Source: Bacteroides reticulotermitis JCM 10512 (GTDB taxonomy: Bacteria > Bacteroidota > Bacteroidia > Bacteroidales > Bacteroidaceae). From it: 64,000 bases of DNA. Each line of letters opens with the position of its first letter. The first letter of the stretch is position 1. The stretch covers positions 85,194 through 149,193 of the forward strand of contig NZ_BAIV01000011.1 in the NCBI RefSeq assembly GCF_000517545.1. Direction: 5' to 3'. The notes beneath the pieces are model-generated. The model saw only the letters and a program-made list of their open reading frames with translations. It made no database searches and was not told the DNA's origin. Shown piece by piece: positions 59,776 through 64,000 of this stretch. Made by a program: the position numbers and the translations under genes.

Positions 59776-62700
59776 ATGAACAAATTAAAAGAAGTGATTT
59801 TAATGTTTGTCCTCACTTTTGTTAGTATGTCGGCATACGCACAAAGCCAGACAGTTACCGGTACGGTGATCGATAGTGAAGGATATGAAGTTATTGGAGG
59901 TAGCGTGACTATCAAAGGCATTGCCGGCGTTGGAACCGTTACGGATATCCATGGTAACTATACCTTAAAGGTGAGAGATGCATCTAAAGATGTATTGGTC
60001 TTTTCCTACGTGGGAATGAACTCACAAGAAGTGAAAGTCAACAAGAAAAGTGTTATTAATGTAACACTTCAAGCCAATTCGGTGATGTTGGACGAGGTGG
60101 TTGCCATCGGTTACGCAACTGTGAAACGTAAAGACTTAACCGGTTCGGTAGCCTCTGTGAACAGCAAGGAACTTTCCAAAGTACCAACAAGTGATATTAC
60201 GCAAGCATTGGCTGGCCGCATGGCTGGCGTGCAGGTTATGCAGAGTGAAGGCGCACCGGGTGCTTCTATCTCGATTCGTGTTCGGGGTGGCATCTCGATT
60301 ACGCAAAGCAACGAGCCGTTGTACATCATCGACGGCTTTCCAAGTGAAGACGGCATGTCGACCCTCGATCCCGCCGAAATAGAAACGATCGACATCTTGA
60401 AGGATGCCTCTGCTACCGCTATTTATGGCGCCCGTGGAGCCAATGGGGTTGTGGTTATTACGACAAAGCGAGGCGGTAAAGCCGGTAAAACGATTGTTAC
60501 TTTCGATAGCTATGTCGGTTTCAAGAAAATTGCCAAGAAGTTAGATGTACTCTCTACCTACGAGTTTGCGATGTTGGACTACGAACGTCGCGTGTATGAT
60601 GCCACTACTCCGGAAGACTGGAACAAAGATGTCGAGAACTTCGAGAAGCTTTATGGAAAGTACAGCGATCTTGAAGCGAACTATGCCAATCGCAAAGGCC
60701 TGAACTGGCAAGATGAGACGTTGGGACGTACGGCATTGACACAAAACTATCGCGTGGGTGTTTCCGGCGGTACGGACAAATTGAACTACAACCTGGCCTA
60801 TTCGTATTATGATGAGGATGGTGCTATGGTATATAGCGGCAATAAAAAGCACAATATCGCCTTCAACATGAATCATAAATTGAGTGATCGTTTGAGCATT
60901 AACGCCCGCATCAGCTACGACCAGATCAAGATTCTGGGTATGGGTACTTCGGATGGAGGTGACCGCTTCAATAAGATGCAGCACATTTTACAGTACCGCC
61001 CGACCATAGGCATCAACGGAACTGATGATTTGTTGTTGGGAGACGAAGACCCTATCTTCTTGGATGATTCGGGTAACGTTATGCAAAACCCTTTGCTATC
61101 TGCTGCCGAAGAGATTAACGACCGCGAATATCGCACGTTTCAGGCTAACGGCGGCTTTACGCTGAAACTATTGAAAGGCTTCTCATTCCGCAACACAACA
61201 GGGATGCGCTATCAGACACGTCGTAATGATGTTTTCTACGGTGATAAGTCAATAACGGCCAAACGATCCAGCATAAACGGTAGCATCCAGAACTTAGAGA
61301 ATGGGAGCTTTCAGACTTCAAACGTATTGAACTACAACTGGGCAAAGAAAGGGCACGATGTGACTGCCATGATAGGTCAGGAGTATGTAAATCGCTGGAG
61401 CCGTAATTTCAAAGCGGCGGCCGCTAACTTCCCCAATGACGATATCGGCTGGGTGATCTTTCATTGGGTCTTCCGACGGCTGTTTCATCGGCTGAGAATT
61501 ACGATGATAAACTACTCTCGTTCTTTAGCCGTTTCAACTACGGTTTCAAAGATAAATACTTATTCACGGCTTCGGTTCGTGCCGACGGTTCTTCGAAGTT
61601 CGGTAAGAACAACAAATGGGGGTACTTCCCCGCATTCTCGGCGGCTTGGCGATTGGCAGAAGAAGACTTTATTAAAAACCTGAATATCTTCTCCGACTTG
61701 AAAATCCGTTTGGGTTATGGTATGGCTGGTAACAACCGCATCGATAGTTACCTCAGCTTGGCAGTATTGAACTCGGTAACTTATCCGAATGGAGATTCTA
61801 CTCAGTCGGGATATGTCTCCAAACAGATTCCGAACCCCGACCTGAAATGGGAAGCTAATAAGACATTTAACTTTGGCCTCGACTTCGGCTTCTTCAATCA
61901 ACGTTTGACTATTTCTCCTGAATTCTACATAAACCGTAGCAGTAACTTATTGCTGAATGCCAAGCTACCTAGTTCATCGGGCTATAACAGTATGGTTATC
62001 AACGCCGGTGAGACTGAGAACAAAGGAATTGACCTGACGATCAACTCGACCAATATCCTAACTAAAAGTTTTACGTGGAATACAGCCGTGACCTTGTCTC
62101 ATAACAAAAACTCGGTCAAGAAGCTGACCGGAGAAGATGTACAGTTGTGGGAAGCAAGCTTTGGCTATAACCAGAACACGCACATCATCGGTGTGAATCA
62201 ACCCCTGGGGCAAATGTACGGTTATGTAACAGATGGTTTGTATCAGGTATCCGACTTCGATTATGATGCAGCAACTCAGACTTACACGCTGAAAGACGGT
62301 GTTCCGTATGCGGACAATAAGAATAATGTCAAACCGGGTATGTGGAAGTTTAAGAATATAGATGGCAGTGAAGACAACAAGATAACAGAGGCTGACAAAA
62401 CGGTCATCGGTAATGCCTATCCGAAGATCTATGGAGGTATCAACAATACCTTTACGTACAAAGATTTAGATTTAAGCATCTTCCTCACTTACAGCATTGG
62501 TAATGACGTATTCAATGCGACCAAGCTGACTAATACAAAAACAGCCTTGCAGAACAAGAATGTATTGGCGGTGGCTAATTCTAAGAATCGTTGGGTATTG
62601 GTTAATAAGTCGGGCGAGTTGATTACAGACCCTCAGGAGATGATCGATATCAACAAGGGCAAGCGTGTAGCTGCTATTTATGACAACGAAGTAGGTGATA

Positions 62701-62972
62701 CTTACATTCACTCTTGGGCTGTAGAAGACGGTTCTTACTTGAAACTGAGCAATATTACCTTAGGCTATACGTTCCCTCACAAGATCATTAGCAAAGTGGG
62801 ATTGAGTAAATTACGCCTCTACGCTACAGGTTCTAACTTGCTGACTTGGACCAAGTATTCCGGCTTCGACCCCGAAGTTTCCACAATGGGTAATGGCTTA
62901 ACACCGGGTGTCGACTTTGGTGCCTATCCTAGAAGCCGCTCGTTTGTTTTCGGTATTAATCTAGCTTTCTAA
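59776..62972 (+). CDS. SusC/RagA-family TonB-dependent transporter (SusC-3, one frame break)
   Basis: Outer-membrane importer of the sulfatase locus. It has a signal peptide (MNKLKEVILMFVLTFVSMSA then YAQS), carboxypeptidase-like domain (VTGTVIDSEGYEVIGGSVTI), the segment DEVVAIGYATVKRKDLTGSV, a plug (IRVRGGISITQSNEPLYIID and ILKDASATAIYGARGANGVV), and a barrel ending FGINLAF. The frame breaks near 61447, where one G is missing: restored sequence reads DIGLGDLSLGLPTAVSSAEN. Joined, it is about 1066 residues. It is not closely related to SusC-1 or SusC-2, consistent with a different substrate class. SusD-3 follows by 22 bases. Confidence 0.93.
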
Positions 62973-62994
62973 TGAACCTTAAAAGGAAAATATA

Positions 62995-64000
62995 ATGAAA
63001 AAATATAAAGTGATTGCGCTAAGCGCACTGATTACAGCAGGAGTCACCTCTTGCGAACTAACTGAGAAGCCAACTTCTTACTACGAGAAGGATACCTATT
63101 TTCAAACTCTCGACCAGGCTAAAATGTCTGTAATAGGCATTTATGACTGTCTGGCAATAGACAAACACTATGGACAGTTCGAAATGGCTATGCCTGCTTC
63201 GGATGATACCTATTATATACAGGGTACAGGCACAGATAATACACGTCGTGACATCGCTCACTATATGGTACGACCCACCAACACCTGGATTGCGTCTGCA
63301 TGGGAATACAAGTATCTGGGCATTGACCGCGCCAATTTTGCCATTGACGGTATTGAGCAGATGGATGGTTTCGAAGAGAATACTTCTTTAAAAGAGTTGG
63401 TGGCTCAGGCACGTTTCCTGCGTGCTTTCCTCGCTTTGGACTTGATTAAATATTGGGGAGACGCACCGTTCAAGACAACGTATACCGCAGGATATGAAGA
63501 ATCGTTCACCGGTCGTGTAAACCGGGAGGAGATCTATGAGTATATTATTGCTGACTTGAACTTTGCCAAAGAAAATCTGCAGAAAGGGAATGCCTCACTT
63601 TCACCGGAAGTGCCTTCACAGAGCGCTGCTCATGCTTTACTTATGCGTGTTTATCTGCAACGTGCCGGTTACAGTTTGCAACAAGACGGTAACTTGACTC
63701 GTCCGGATGATGCTAAAAGAAAGGAGTACTTTAATGCGGTGATTACCGAATGGACTGCTTTCCGGAACAAAGGCTATCATGATTTCTATGAAGGTAGTTT
63801 CAAACAATTATTTATGGGTTATTCGGCCGGGACTCTGAATTCGAAAGAGAGTCTCTGGGAAATAGCTTTCAATCCGACAGGAGCCGGCTACAAGGATAAT
63901 TCCGGAACCTGGGCCACTTATAACGGACCGGCAGTAGAAGCGCCGGGTAAAAATGCGGGTGCAGACGCAATGGTGCTTATGTATAATGACGCATAAGCAT
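62995..64000 (+). CDS. SusD/RagB-family glycan-binding lipoprotein (SusD-3, partial, likely frame break at the end)
   Basis: Partner of SusC-3. The 333 visible residues cover the N-terminal half: lipobox ITAGVTSCELTEKP, FLRAFLALDLIKYWGDAPF, INVYL-type helices (ALLMRVYLQRAGYSLQQDGN), and ESLWEIAFNPTGAGYKDNSG. A TAA at 63994-63996 ends the frame after LMYNDA, yet SusD proteins run to 500-650 residues. Since one T inserted at this place would continue the frame (NDALS...), this is likely another one-base loss close to the window edge; the rest of the gene lies outside. Confidence 0.88.

Overview
The window is a chromosomal segment of a gut-type Bacteroides or close Bacteroidales relative. The evidence is three SusC/SusD pairs, three hybrid two-component systems (HTCS), many lipoproteins and glycoside hydrolases, Ser-type sulfatases, and promoters with the Bacteroidales -7 box TAnnTTTG. 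No tRNA, rRNA, CRISPR array or transposase was seen. | Layout. (1) 1-9395 is core genome. Leftward run: aroQ, pyk, an O-methyltransferase, rbfA and a partial FtsX-type permease. Rightward: xerD, an abundant-looking OmpA-like/TPR lipoprotein, a thioredoxin-fold lipoprotein without its redox cysteines, and a ComM/YifB ATPase. (2) 9814-45411 is a large leftward polysaccharide-utilisation region built from two related modules. Module 1 reads SGNH esterase, HTCS-1, GH2, TIG-NHL surface protein, GH43, SusC-1, SusD-1, Asp-box (sialidase-fold) lipoprotein. Module 2 reads unclassified 678-residue helical-barrel enzyme, GH43, HTCS-2, SusC-2, SusD-2, SusE/F-like lipoprotein, small lipoprotein, GH43, GH31. 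The enzymes suggest a branched plant glycan carrying arabinose, galactose and alpha-linked xylose or glucose; the exact substrate cannot be fixed from sequence alone. (3) 45718-47784 is an ADP-forming acyl-CoA synthetase. (4) 47978-64000 is a second locus: two sulfatases leftward, then rightward an unclassified helical-barrel enzyme, HTCS-3, an aldose 1-epimerase lipoprotein, an exported KdgF-like cupin, SusC-3 and a partial SusD-3. A KdgF-like protein beside sulfatases points to a sulfated, uronate-containing glycan cut by a lyase. | How it works together (family knowledge plus inference). SusC/SusD pairs bind and import oligosaccharides. Lipoprotein enzymes trim them at the surface or in the periplasm. 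Each HTCS senses a fragment with its periplasmic propellers and activates its locus through an AraC-type output domain. | Quality caveat. Sixteen reading frames are interrupted, at 22 places in all. Twenty of these look like single-base deletions, mostly in short runs of one base (GG, CC, TT, AA and longer). One (the O-methyltransferase) is a 2-base deletion or 1-base insertion, and one (HTCS-2) is an in-frame TAG. All interrupted families are otherwise intact, so most breaks are probably consensus errors rather than decay. I give the full span of each such gene and state where the frame changes.
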